From Pseudomonas fluorescens (lineage in GTDB: Bacteria; Pseudomonadota; Gammaproteobacteria; Pseudomonadales; Pseudomonadaceae), in contig NZ_CABVHJ010000018.1 in NCBI RefSeq assembly GCF_902497745.1, positions 77,057-141,056 on the forward strand: a stretch of DNA of 64,000 nt, read 5' to 3'. A model generated the notes under the pieces. That model saw only the letters and a list, made by a program, of their open reading frames with translations, searched no databases and was not told the DNA's origin. This document shows, in pieces, positions 55,077 to 63,787 of this stretch. The stretch's first letter is position 1; every line of letters begins with the position of its first letter. A program made the position numbers and the translations under genes.

Positions 55077-55181
55077 TGTGGGAGCGAGCCTGCTCCGGGC
55101 GGCGTTCCGACGAAAGCGCCGTGTCATTCAACATAGATGTCGATTGATAGACCGCTTTCGCGAGCAGGCTCGCTCCCACAG
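55077..55181. repeat. REP pair, GTGGGAGCGAGC family, copy 7 (degenerate)
   Basis: The left arm GTGGGAGCGAGCCTGCTCCG is diverged at its tip; the right arm CGCGAGCAGGCTCGCTCCCA is intact but has GCAGGC in place of GCAAGC. Between the porin and cyclase genes, which are both on the minus strand. Confidence 0.8.
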
Positions 55182-55223
55182 GGCGGGCATCACTGAATTC
55201 AAGATGGTGTTATGGCGCCGATC

Positions 55224-56546
55224 TTAGAAGACGTTGATCGGGTAGTCGATGATTACGCGGTATTCATCTGTATCCGAATCAATCACGCCGTAGCCGTTGC
55301 CGCCACGGTTGGTTGCCCATTGCAGGTGGACTGCCAGATCTTTGGCCTGACCGCTCTGCACAACGTACTGCAAATCGAGGTCGCGCTCCCAATGCTTGGC
55401 GTTGCGGCCCTCGGCGCTGTACCAGTTGGAATAGCCTTTGCTGTCGGGGTCAACCTTGGTCAGGTCGACAGTGCCGCGCGAGTAAGACACAGACGAGGTC
55501 AGTCCCGGTACGCCGACACCGGCGAAGTCATAGGCGTATTTAAGCTTCCACGAGCGCTCGTTCGGGCCGTTGAAGTCCGAGTATTGCTGGGAGTTGTCGA
55601 GGTATACGCTGTCGCCCTGGCTGATGTAGTCGAACGGCGTGTTGCCGTTGACCCGCTGATACGCGGCAGTAATGCTGTGATTACCGACGCCAACGGTGAA
55701 ATGCAGGCTGTAGGTGTTGTTGTCGATGTTGCCCAGCAACGCATCCCCGGTGTCTTGCGTGTGATAGAAGTGCAGGCCTGGGTTGAGGCTGACCAGATCG
55801 TTCAACTGCCAGGTGTAGTCGAGGTCGTAGTAGTACTGGTTCCAGATGTCCTTAAGCTCGGAGGCGTAAAGGCTGCTGGTCAGGCCTTCGACACCGCTCC
55901 AGGCCACGCCGGCCCAGTTCAGGTGCTGGCTCTCATCGCCGTCGGCCAATGTCCCGTAAGAAGTGCCGATGCGCGTGTGGCCACTCTGGTTGTAAGGCTT
56001 GGTGAAACTGGCCTGGCCGCCTTCGATCAACCAGCCGTCGAAGCTGTGGTTGGTCAGGCTCACACCACGGAAAGTCTGCGGCAGCATGCGCGTTTCACCG
56101 CCGGCAATCACTGGGTTGGTGAGAAACAGATCACCAGCCTTCAACTCGGTATCGAACGCGCGCATTTTCAACGTGCCTCCCGCCGTGGAGAACGCTCCCG
56201 GTGCTTTGCCGCCATTCTCTCTGACCGGCAGAATGCTCGAGCCGTCGGTGCCGCCACCGCCATCCAGCTTCAACCCGAGCATGGCATGGGCATCAATGCC
56301 GAAACCGACCGTGCCTTCGGTGTAACCCGATTTGAATACGCCGAGAAAGCCCTGGCCCCACTCGATGTTGTCGTCCGCTTTCTGCAAGCGGTTGCGATTC
56401 ATGTAGTAGTTGCGGGCGTTGAGGTTGAGGCTCGAGCCTTCAACAAAGCCTTCTTTGGCGGCCTCGTCGGCGTGAGCGGCCGGGGCAATCGTTGCGGCAA
56501 TTGCAATGAACAACGGAGTGAAGCGGACTGGGTAACGCACGTGCAA
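55224..56546 (-). CDS. OprD-family outer-membrane porin
   Basis: A 440-residue OprD (Occ) family channel. The signal peptide (FTPLFIAIAATIAPAAHA) is followed by FVEGSSLNLNARNYYMNRN, the family's first strand, with GGETRMLPQTFRGVSL in the middle and a terminal Phe (YPINVF). The family admits small carboxylates, amino acids or peptides; the substrate is not predictable. A TTG start at 56546 fits AAGGAG six bases upstream; a GTG at 56540 is an alternative. Probable monocistronic gene. Confidence 0.87.
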   Translation of the reverse strand: MHVRYPVRFTPLFIAIAATIAPAAHADEAAKEGFVEGSSLNLNARNYYMNRNRLQKADDNIEWGQGFLGVFKSGYTEGTVGFGIDAHAMLGLKLDGGGGTDGSSILPVRENGGKAPGAFSTAGGTLKMRAFDTELKAGDLFLTNPVIAGGETRMLPQTFRGVSLTNHSFDGWLIEGGQASFTKPYNQSGHTRIGTSYGTLADGDESQHLNWAGVAWSGVEGLTSSLYASELKDIWNQYYYDLDYTWQLNDLVSLNPGLHFYHTQDTGDALLGNIDNNTYSLHFTVGVGNHSITAAYQRVNGNTPFDYISQGDSVYLDNSQQYSDFNGPNERSWKLKYAYDFAGVGVPGLTSSVSYSRGTVDLTKVDPDSKGYSNWYSAEGRNAKHWERDLDLQYVVQSGQAKDLAVHLQWATNRGGNGYGVIDSDTDEYRVIIDYPINVF

Positions 56547-56639
56547 TGGAGCTCCTTGGGTCAACTGGCGCCTCTTTATTTTGAGGCGCTCGATGTTTCT
56601 TGTTGTTACAGACGAACCAAACGGCTTTCAGACCACAAC

Positions 56640-56670
56640 GAAAAAAGGCCGCTGAAAGGCAGCGGCCTGG
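56640..56670 (-). terminator. Terminator after the small exported protein
   Basis: Stem AGGCCGCTG / CAGCGGCCT; on the minus strand it is followed by a run of T residues (A-run at about 56641-56646). Confidence 0.88.
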
Positions 56671-56737
56671 AATGACGACGGTTGAACGGGAAGAGCCAAA
56701 CAACCGCGTCGAGGGAAACGTTGGCGCGGTGCGCGGC

Positions 56738-56959
56738 TCAGCTGTCTGTCTCGCTTGCTTGAGTCTGGGAAGTGGCAGCCTGCGGGGCTTGCGAGGCGTC
56801 TTGCGCCTTGGCCATCACTTCGGCCTGATACTGATCGTAGGCCTGCGCGCGAGCGACATTGTGCGCCACGAACGACTGCGATTCTTCAGCCATCGCCATC
56901 GGCGACAGGATCAATGAGGACAAAACGAACGCGCTGGCAATACCCATACTGTTGGACAT
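56738..56959 (-). CDS. Small exported protein of unknown function
   Basis: A 73-residue protein: a clear Sec signal (GIASAFVLSSLILSPMAMA, cleavage after AMA) and a mature part of about 50 residues, acidic, Ala/Gln/Ser/Thr-rich, without Cys (AEVMAKAQDASQAPQAA). AAGGTTTTCAAG precedes the ATG as a Shine-Dalgarno. It has its own downstream terminator, so it is probably a real gene. It lies 419 bp beyond the sensor kinase stop on the same strand. No family was recognised; a copper-linked periplasmic peptide is one idea from context only. Confidence 0.7.
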   Translation of the reverse strand: MSNSMGIASAFVLSSLILSPMAMAEESQSFVAHNVARAQAYDQYQAEVMAKAQDASQAPQAATSQTQASETDS

Positions 56960-57064
56960 CTTGAAAACCTTCTCGCTTGGCGAGTGCTGTTTGGTGCGGG
57001 CAAAGATAAGGTTGCCGGGCGTTGGGAAACAGCGTGATTTTCATAAATGACTGTTACAGCAGAA

Positions 57065-57377
57065 GCAAAAGTCACCCCCTCACCCCAGCCCTCTCCCCCA
57101 ATGGGGCAAGGGGGAAAGGGAGCAGATTGGGGGCTTTTCAAAGCCTGAGTTCGACTCGATATTTCAATGTCAGTCAAAGGCCCCTCACCCCAACCCTCCC
57201 GAAACGTCGGACCGCCCGTAGGGAGAGGGAGCTGACCGAGGTGTCTGGCGTTGTACATCGACCTGAAAGATCGAGTCGATTATGGATTCGGTGAATCAAG
57301 ATCAGGTCGGTGCACATTTGCAGCATCCCCCAATCAGTCCCCTCTCCCTCCGGGAGAGGGTTAGGGTGAGGGGCTTT
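57065..57377. repeat. CCCTCACCC-type intergenic repeat cluster
   Basis: Three related blocks: CCCCTCACCCCAGCCCTCTC at about 57074, CCCCTCACCCCAACCCTCCC at about 57182, and an inverted one (GGGAGAGGGTTAGGGTGAGG) at about 57352. The last forms a hairpin (CCCTCTCCC / GGGAGAGGG, 57339-57359) directly after the sensor kinase stop and may help end its transcript. The gap between 56960 and 57377 holds no other feature I can support. Confidence 0.75.
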
Positions 57378-58742
57378 TTAGACCGGCAAATAAATCCCGA
57401 AAGTATTCATCCCCCGATCACTGCGCACGAACACATCCCCACCATGCATCAGCGCAATCGCCTTGACGATCGCCAGCCCCAACCCATGGTTATTGCCACT
57501 GTTACTGCGCGACGCATCGACCCGATAAAAGCGCTCGAACAAGCGCGGCAAATGCTCGCTGGCAATCGGCGATCCGGGGTTGGCCACACCAATACTCACC
57601 TGATGCTCTTCCACCTCGATCCGCACCTCGATCACCTGACCCGCCTCAGTGTGCTGCACCGCATTGCTCAACAAGTTGATCAACGCCCGACGCAAATGCG
57701 CGACCTCGATTTGCACCAGCGCATCACCGCTGACCCGCACTTCAACCTGCGCATCTTCAAGAATGAAATCCAGATATTCCAGCGTCGTCGCCACCTCATC
57801 TGCCAGCGACGTCGAGGTCAGTTTGGTCGCCTTGTTGCCCTGATCGGCACTGGCCAGAAACAGCATGTCATTGATGATCGAGCGCAGCCGTTCCAGCTCT
57901 TCCAGATTCGATTGCAGCACCTCGAAGTAGTGTTCGGCAGAACGCCCACGGGTCAGCGCCACTTGCGTCTGGCCAATCAGATTGGTCAGCGGCGAACGCA
58001 ACTCATGGGCGACGTCGGCGTTGAACGATTCCAGTCGCGAGTAGGCCTGTTCGACCCGTTCCAGCGTTGAGTTGAACGAGTCGACAAACTGCTCCAGCTC
58101 AGGGGGCAGCGGCGACAACCGCAAGCGTCCAGCCCGCAACGGTGGCGCCAGTCGTTGAGCTTCATGGGACAGTTTGATCAGTGGCTTGAGGCCGATCCGC
58201 GCGACCCAGTAACCCAACGCCGACGCCATCAGCACACCGACAATCGCCAGCCCGATCAGCGCGATCAACAGATTGTGTTGAGTCTCGTGGAACGTCTCGG
58301 TATCGATGCCGATCATGAAACGCAGCGGCGGGCGTTGATCCTTGGCCGGCAACTCGGTCAGCAGCACTTTCAGCGGATAAGGATGGTCGGGCAACTGCAG
58401 GTCATGCATGCCCAACGGGCCTTGGGCGAAGGCGCGAATTGCCGCATCCGGCTGACCATATTCGTAACCCGGATCGCCGCTGACCACCCAGAAACGAATG
58501 CGTTTGTCCTCTTCGCCAAGCAGCTTCAACTTGGCGTTGATCTTCACCCAATGCTCCGGCGTGCCGAAACGATTGAGCGCCGATTCGAGCACGCTGTAGC
58601 GCGCATCCAGCTCGGCTTCTGGCAGTAATCCCAAGCCTTTGTCGACCTGCTGATACAGCGCGCCGCCGATCAACAGAAACACCACTAACGCCACCAGCGT
58701 GAACATCCCGCTCAAGCGCAGGGCAATCGAATTACTGGACAC
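57378..58742 (-). CDS. Heavy-metal-type sensor histidine kinase (CusS/CopS/IrlS-like)
   Basis: A 454-residue inner-membrane kinase. TM1 (MFTLVALVVFLLIGGALY), a periplasmic sensor of about 140 residues, TM2 (LLIALIGLAIVGVLMASALGY), HAMP, then the phosphoacceptor His in DVAHELRSPL (about residue 246) and ATP-binding motifs NLLSNAVQH and HGLGLAIVKAI. The start is GTG at 58742, overlapping the response regulator by 11 bp; the open frame upstream of it is the regulator read in another frame. The signal is probably a metal or an envelope stress, by family only. Confidence 0.88.
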   Translation of the reverse strand: MSSNSIALRLSGMFTLVALVVFLLIGGALYQQVDKGLGLLPEAELDARYSVLESALNRFGTPEHWVKINAKLKLLGEEDKRIRFWVVSGDPGYEYGQPDAAIRAFAQGPLGMHDLQLPDHPYPLKVLLTELPAKDQRPPLRFMIGIDTETFHETQHNLLIALIGLAIVGVLMASALGYWVARIGLKPLIKLSHEAQRLAPPLRAGRLRLSPLPPELEQFVDSFNSTLERVEQAYSRLESFNADVAHELRSPLTNLIGQTQVALTRGRSAEHYFEVLQSNLEELERLRSIINDMLFLASADQGNKATKLTSTSLADEVATTLEYLDFILEDAQVEVRVSGDALVQIEVAHLRRALINLLSNAVQHTEAGQVIEVRIEVEEHQVSIGVANPGSPIASEHLPRLFERFYRVDASRSNSGNNHGLGLAIVKAIALMHGGDVFVRSDRGMNTFGIYLPV

Positions 58743-59409
58743 CACGGCTCTCCAGCACATAACCCATGCCGCGAATGGTGTGCAGCAATTTCTCGTCGAA
58801 CGGCCCGTCGAGTTTGGCGCGCAGGCGCTTGATCGCGACTTCGACGACGTTGGCATCGCTGTCGAAATTGATGTCCCAGACCATTTCGGCAATCGCGGTT
58901 TTCGAAAGGATTTCACCTTGCCGGCGGGCCAACACGCTCAACAGCGAAAACTCCTTGGCGGTCAGGTCCAGCCGCGTGCCGGCGCGAGTCGCCTTGCGGC
59001 TGATCAGATCTATCCACAGGTCGGCGATGCTCACCTGCACCGGCTCATGTCCGCCACTACGCCGGGTCAGTGCTTGCAAACGTGCGACCAGTTCAAGGAA
59101 TGAAAACGGTTTGCCGAGGTAATCGTCGGCCCCGTCGCGCAGGCCTTTGATGCGATCTTCAACCCGCTCGCGAGCGGTGAGCATGATCACCGGGGTCTGC
59201 TTGCGTGCACGCAATGCGCGCAGTACGCCGAAGCCATCAAGGCCCGGCAACATGACGTCGAGGACGATCACCGCGTAGTCGCTTTCCAGCGCCAGATGCA
59301 GACCCTCGACGCCGTCGCGGGCCAGATCCACGGTGTAACCCTGTTCCGTCAGACCGCGGTGCAGATAGTCCGCGGTTTTTTCCTCGTCTTCGATAATCAG
59401 AACGCGCAT
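58732..59409 (-). CDS. OmpR/PhoB-family response regulator (CusR/CopR-like)
   Basis: A 225-residue regulator: receiver domain with phosphoacceptor Asp51 (VIVLDVMLPG), Thr/Lys in TARE and GKPFSFLEL, and a winged-helix DNA-binding domain (LTAKEFSLLSVLARRQGE, ANVVEVAIKRLRAKLD, RGMGYVLE). It is nine bases after the RND permease gene and overlaps the kinase, so pump and sensors appear co-transcribed. Confidence 0.92.
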   Translation of the reverse strand: MRVLIIEDEEKTADYLHRGLTEQGYTVDLARDGVEGLHLALESDYAVIVLDVMLPGLDGFGVLRALRARKQTPVIMLTARERVEDRIKGLRDGADDYLGKPFSFLELVARLQALTRRSGGHEPVQVSIADLWIDLISRKATRAGTRLDLTAKEFSLLSVLARRQGEILSKTAIAEMVWDINFDSDANVVEVAIKRLRAKLDGPFDEKLLHTIRGMGYVLESRGVQ

Positions 59410-59418
59410 GACCCTGCC

Positions 59419-62400
59419 TCAGTCTGTGGTCGCCAGTGCCGGTGCGGGCGATGGGGCTGGTGGGTGTGAGTGCCGGTGGAACAGCCGCTCAAGCCACAAG
59501 TATATGACCGGAGTGGTAAACAACGTCAGCATCTGGCTGACCAGCAAACCGCCCACCACCGCGATCCCCAATGGTTGGCGCAGTTCGGCGCCGGTGCCGT
59601 AACCGAGCATCAGCGGCAGCGCGCCAAGCAGGGCGGCGAGGGTGGTCATGATGATCGGCCGGAACCGCGTGATGCACGCTTCGAAAATTGCATCCTGCGG
59701 CGACAGGCCTCGGTGGCGCTGCGCTTCGAGCGCGAAGTCGATCATCAGGATGCCGTTCTTCTTGACGATACCGATCAGCAACACCAGCCCGATCAAGGCC
59801 ATGATCGAAAAGTCCTGGCCGCAGATCCACAGCATGATCACCGCGCCCAAACCCGCCGCCGGCAATGTCGAAATGATCGTCAGCGGGTGCACGAAGCTTT
59901 CATAAAGCACACCAAGAATGATGTACACCGCCACCAGCGCCGCGAGAATCAGCCATGGCTGACTGGCCAGCGAACTCTGGAACGCCTGCGCCGCGCCCTG
60001 GAAGTTGCCGCTGATCGCCGTCGGCATGCCGATCTCGGCTTTGGCCTGATTGAGCAGAATCACCGCATCGCCCAGCGCCACACCGGGCGCGAGGTTGAAC
60101 GACAGGTTGGCGGCCGGGAACATCCCGTCATGGGCAATCGACAACGGGCCAATGGTCGGCGCATCGAATTTGGCCAGCGCCGACAGCGGCACCATCTCGC
60201 CACTCAGCGGCGAGCGCAGGTAGAAATAGTTGAGGCTTTCGGCCTTGCCGCGCTGCTTGGTGTCCAGCTCCAGAATCACGTTGTACTGGTTGACCTGGGT
60301 CTGGAATTCATTGATTTGGCGTTGGCCGAAAGCATCGTACAGCGCCTCGTCGACATCGCTGGCGGTGAGGCCGAAACGTGCGGCGACGCTGCGATCGATG
60401 CTGATGTGGGTGATGCTGCCGCCCAGTTGCAGATCGTTGGAAATATCGCGGAACGCCGGGTTGCTGCGCAGTTTTTCGGTGAGGCGTTGCGTCCATGTGG
60501 CGAGGGTTGCGCCGTCGTTACTCTTCAGCACGTATTGGTACTGCGCGCGGCTCGGACCGGAGCTGAGGTTGATGTCCTGGCCGGCGCGCAGGTAGAGGAC
60601 GATGCCGGGGACTTTCATCAGTTGCGGACGGATACGGTCGATAAACTGGCTGGCGCTGACGTCGCGGTCGCCACGTTTTTTCAGGGCAATCCAGAAGCGG
60701 CCGTTGGCGATTGTCTGGTTGCTGCCGGAGACGCCCACCGAGTGTGAGAACGCCTGCACCGCCGGATCGGCGGCGACGATTTCGGCCATCGCCAAGTGTT
60801 TTTTCACCATGTCGCCGTAGGAAATATCCGCAGCCGCTTCAGTGGTGCCGAGGACGAAACCGGTGTCCTGCACCGGGAAGAAACCTTTGGGGATAAAGAT
60901 GTAACCGCCGATGGCCAGCGCCAACGACAGGCCGAACACGCCGATCATCAATTTCTGATGGGCGAGGGCGCGGCGCAGACCTTTCTCGTACCAGCCGAGC
61001 AAGCGCTCGCTGAACCCCGGTTTGGCGTGGGCATGATGCACCGGTTTGCGCATGAACAGCGCCGCCAGCGTTGGCGCCAGAGTCAACGAGACCACCACGG
61101 AAATCATGATGGTCGAGGTCGCAGTCAGGGCGAATTCCTTGAACAGGCGCCCGACCACACCGCCCATGAACAGCAGCGGAATAAACGCCGCCACCAGCGA
61201 GAAACTGATCGACACCACGGTAAAGCCGATCTCGCCAGCGCCCTTGATCGCGGCTTCGCGCATATCGTCGCCGGCCTCCAGATGCCGGTGGATGTTTTCC
61301 ACCACGACGATGGCATCGTCGACCACAAATCCCACGGCCACCACGATCGCCACCAGCGTCAGGTTGTTCAGGCTGAAACCGAGGAGGTACATCAAGGCGA
61401 AACTGGCGATCAGCGACACGCCGAGTACCGCCGAAACAATCAGGGTTGCCGACAATTGGCGCAGGAACAGCGCCATCACCGCCACCACCAGCAGGATCGC
61501 GATCAATAGGGTGATCTCGACCTCATGCAGCGAGGCTCGAATGGTCTGGGTGCGGTCGATCAGGGTTTTCACCTGCACCGAAGCGGGCAGCATCGCTTCA
61601 AGGCCGGGCAGGGCGGCTTGAATGCGGTCGACGGTTTCTACGATGTTGGCGCCGGGCTGGCGCGAGATCACCAGGTTCACACCGGGTTGATCACCGGCCC
61701 AGGCTTGCACGTAGGCATCTTCCGAACCGTTGACGACTTTGGCGACATCGCGCAGGTGAACCGGGGCACCATCCTTGTAGGAAACGATGAGTTGGCTGTA
61801 ATCCTCGGGGTGGAACAACTGGTCGTTGGTCGATAGCGTGGAAATGCTCGATTCGCCGTACAGCGCACCTTTGGCGAGGTTGAGGCTGGTCTGCTGGATC
61901 GCCAGACGAATGTCGGCAAGGGTCAGGCCGATCGCGGCGAGTTTGTCCGCCGAGGCTTGCACGCGGATCGCCGGACGTTGCTGACCGGTGATGTTGATTT
62001 GGCCTACGCCGTCGATCTGACTGATCTGACGCGAGAGCAGGGTTTCCACCAGATCGCTGAGTTCGGTGCCGGGCATTTGCGTCGAGCTGACGCTGAGAAT
62101 CAGCACCGGGCTGTCGGCCGGGTTGACCTTCTTCCAGGTCGGCAGGGTCGGCATGTCCTTGGGCAGTTTGCCGGCGGCGGTGTTGATCGCCGCTTGGACT
62201 TCTTGTGCAGCGGTGTCGATGCTTTTATCGAGGGTGAATTGCAGGGTCAAAAGGCTGGAGCCGAGGGCACTGCTGGAGGTCATCTGGGTCATGCCGGGGA
62301 TGGCGCTGAATTGCACCTCCAGCGGCGTGGCCACGGACGAGGCCATGGTGTCGGGGCTGGCGCCGGGCAACTGCGCTGAGACCTGGATTGTAGGAAATTC

Positions 62401-62532
62401 CGCTTCCGGCAGTGGGGCGATTGGCAAGCGCGGGAAGGCAATCAAACCGACCAGCACCAAAGCGATGGTCAGCAGGATTGTCGCCACCGGATGATCAATG
62501 CACCACGTGGAGACGCCTTTGTGCGCCTTCAT
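59419..62532 (-). CDS. RND (HAE1) efflux permease, MdtC/MuxC/MexQ-like
   Basis: A 1037-residue inner-membrane proton/drug antiporter with twelve membrane helices and two large periplasmic loops. The proton-relay Asp pair is in GFVVDDAIVVVEN (about residues 405-406); FPTIQVSAQLPGASP follows TM1. It lacks the metal-binding Met pattern of CusA-type pumps as far as I can see, so a drug-type (HAE1) substrate is likelier. The ATG overlaps the adaptor stop by four bases. No second permease and no outer-membrane factor is nearby. Confidence 0.9.
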   Translation of the reverse strand: MKAHKGVSTWCIDHPVATILLTIALVLVGLIAFPRLPIAPLPEAEFPTIQVSAQLPGASPDTMASSVATPLEVQFSAIPGMTQMTSSSALGSSLLTLQFTLDKSIDTAAQEVQAAINTAAGKLPKDMPTLPTWKKVNPADSPVLILSVSSTQMPGTELSDLVETLLSRQISQIDGVGQINITGQQRPAIRVQASADKLAAIGLTLADIRLAIQQTSLNLAKGALYGESSISTLSTNDQLFHPEDYSQLIVSYKDGAPVHLRDVAKVVNGSEDAYVQAWAGDQPGVNLVISRQPGANIVETVDRIQAALPGLEAMLPASVQVKTLIDRTQTIRASLHEVEITLLIAILLVVAVMALFLRQLSATLIVSAVLGVSLIASFALMYLLGFSLNNLTLVAIVVAVGFVVDDAIVVVENIHRHLEAGDDMREAAIKGAGEIGFTVVSISFSLVAAFIPLLFMGGVVGRLFKEFALTATSTIMISVVVSLTLAPTLAALFMRKPVHHAHAKPGFSERLLGWYEKGLRRALAHQKLMIGVFGLSLALAIGGYIFIPKGFFPVQDTGFVLGTTEAAADISYGDMVKKHLAMAEIVAADPAVQAFSHSVGVSGSNQTIANGRFWIALKKRGDRDVSASQFIDRIRPQLMKVPGIVLYLRAGQDINLSSGPSRAQYQYVLKSNDGATLATWTQRLTEKLRSNPAFRDISNDLQLGGSITHISIDRSVAARFGLTASDVDEALYDAFGQRQINEFQTQVNQYNVILELDTKQRGKAESLNYFYLRSPLSGEMVPLSALAKFDAPTIGPLSIAHDGMFPAANLSFNLAPGVALGDAVILLNQAKAEIGMPTAISGNFQGAAQAFQSSLASQPWLILAALVAVYIILGVLYESFVHPLTIISTLPAAGLGAVIMLWICGQDFSIMALIGLVLLIGIVKKNGILMIDFALEAQRHRGLSPQDAIFEACITRFRPIIMTTLAALLGALPLMLGYGTGAELRQPLGIAVVGGLLVSQMLTLFTTPVIYLWLERLFHRHSHPPAPSPAPALATTD

Positions 62533-63689
62533 GGTTTCGGCTCCGTTTGCACCACCTGCGCCGGCTCGCTCATGACTTGCACGATCGAGCCGGGTTTGAG
62601 CCGCGACTGGCCGTCGGTGACCAGAACATCGCCGGCCTTCACACCTTTGATAATGTCCTGGCCGCTGCCTTGGTAAACCATCTGCACTTGCACGGCTTCG
62701 ACCTTGTCGCCGTTCACCCGGTAAACGAAGTGTTGGTCGAGGCCACGTTGTACGACGGTGGGCGGGACGACCAGCGCATCTTTGTCGAGGGCTGTCTGAA
62801 TTTTTACCGTGACCAGCAGGCCGGGCCAGAGCTTTTGGCTGGCGTTGGCGAATTCGGCTTTGGCGCGGATGGTGCCGGTGTTGGCGTTGATCTGGTTGTC
62901 GATCAGGGTCAGGTGACCTTCGCCGAGCAGGTTGCCGGTTTCGCCATCGGTGTCGGCGCCGATGTAGGCCTTGACCTGTGCGCGTTGCGGGTCGTTGATC
63001 AGGCCTTGCAGGGTCGGCAGCATTTGCTGCGGCAGGGAGAATTCGACGGCAATCGGGTCGATCTGGGTAACGGTGAACAGGCCGGTGGTGTCAGTCATGC
63101 GCAGGAAGTTGCCTTCGTCGACTGTGCGAATACCGACGCGGCCGGTGACCGGGGAGCGGATTTGCGTGTAGGAAAGTTGTACTTGCGCTGCATCGATGGA
63201 GGCTTGGTTGCCTTGGGCGGTGGCTTTCAGTTGGTTGACCAAGGCTTGTTGCTGGTCGTAGGTCTGTTTCGAGATGCCGTCGTCGACGGTGAGCAGTTTG
63301 TAGCGTTTGAGGTTGACCAGGGCGACTTGCAGTTGTGCCTGGCTTTCGCCCAGTTGGGCGCGGGCCTGGTCGAGGCTGGCGCGGATGGAGCGGTCGTCGA
63401 TGGTGGCCAGCAGGTCGCCTGCTTTGACGAGTTGGCCTTCTTTGACGAGGATTTTGGTGAGGATGCCGTCGATCTGGGGGCGCACTACGACGCTGTGTAA
63501 TGAGAGTACGGAGCCGATGCCGCTGGTGTAGCGGGGGACGTCTTTTGCGCTGACCGCTATGACTCGCACGGGGATGGCGGTGGGGGTGGCGAGTTTGGTG
63601 GGGGCGGGTTTCAGGGCGTACCACAGACCTGCGCCTGCGAGGACGATCAATAGGGTGGCGAGCAGGGCTTTGTTCTTTTGGATTCGCAT
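62529..63689 (-). CDS. RND efflux periplasmic adaptor subunit (MdtA-like)
   Basis: A 386-residue membrane-fusion protein: N-terminal anchor (LLATLLIVLAGAGLWYAL), lipoyl half (VVVRPQIDGILTKILVKEGQ), alpha-hairpin, second lipoyl half (IRSPVTGRVGIRTVDEGNF), beta-barrel and membrane-proximal domain (VTDGQSRLKPGSIVQV). It joins the permease to an outer-membrane channel encoded elsewhere. It heads the leftward four-gene unit. Confidence 0.92.
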   Translation of the reverse strand: MRIQKNKALLATLLIVLAGAGLWYALKPAPTKLATPTAIPVRVIAVSAKDVPRYTSGIGSVLSLHSVVVRPQIDGILTKILVKEGQLVKAGDLLATIDDRSIRASLDQARAQLGESQAQLQVALVNLKRYKLLTVDDGISKQTYDQQQALVNQLKATAQGNQASIDAAQVQLSYTQIRSPVTGRVGIRTVDEGNFLRMTDTTGLFTVTQIDPIAVEFSLPQQMLPTLQGLINDPQRAQVKAYIGADTDGETGNLLGEGHLTLIDNQINANTGTIRAKAEFANASQKLWPGLLVTVKIQTALDKDALVVPPTVVQRGLDQHFVYRVNGDKVEAVQVQMVYQGSGQDIIKGVKAGDVLVTDGQSRLKPGSIVQVMSEPAQVVQTEPKP

Positions 63690-63787
63690 GCGGGGTGGGC
63701 GCCGGACGGAGTTTGGGCAGGGTTAGGGTCTTTATAAACTTGTTTGGGGGTCAGGAGGGTGACGGCTAGCTGTCGGCGCTGTCAGTT

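Noticed and set aside
3934..55181. Repeated GTGGGAGCGAGC sequences considered as CRISPR or attachment sites
   Set aside because: Copies are scattered singly as inverted pairs without regular spacers, cas genes, integrase or tRNA.
57378..58916. A longer sensor kinase starting at 58916
   Set aside because: The first 58 residues are the response regulator gene read in another frame; the kinase-like sequence begins at the GTG at 58742.
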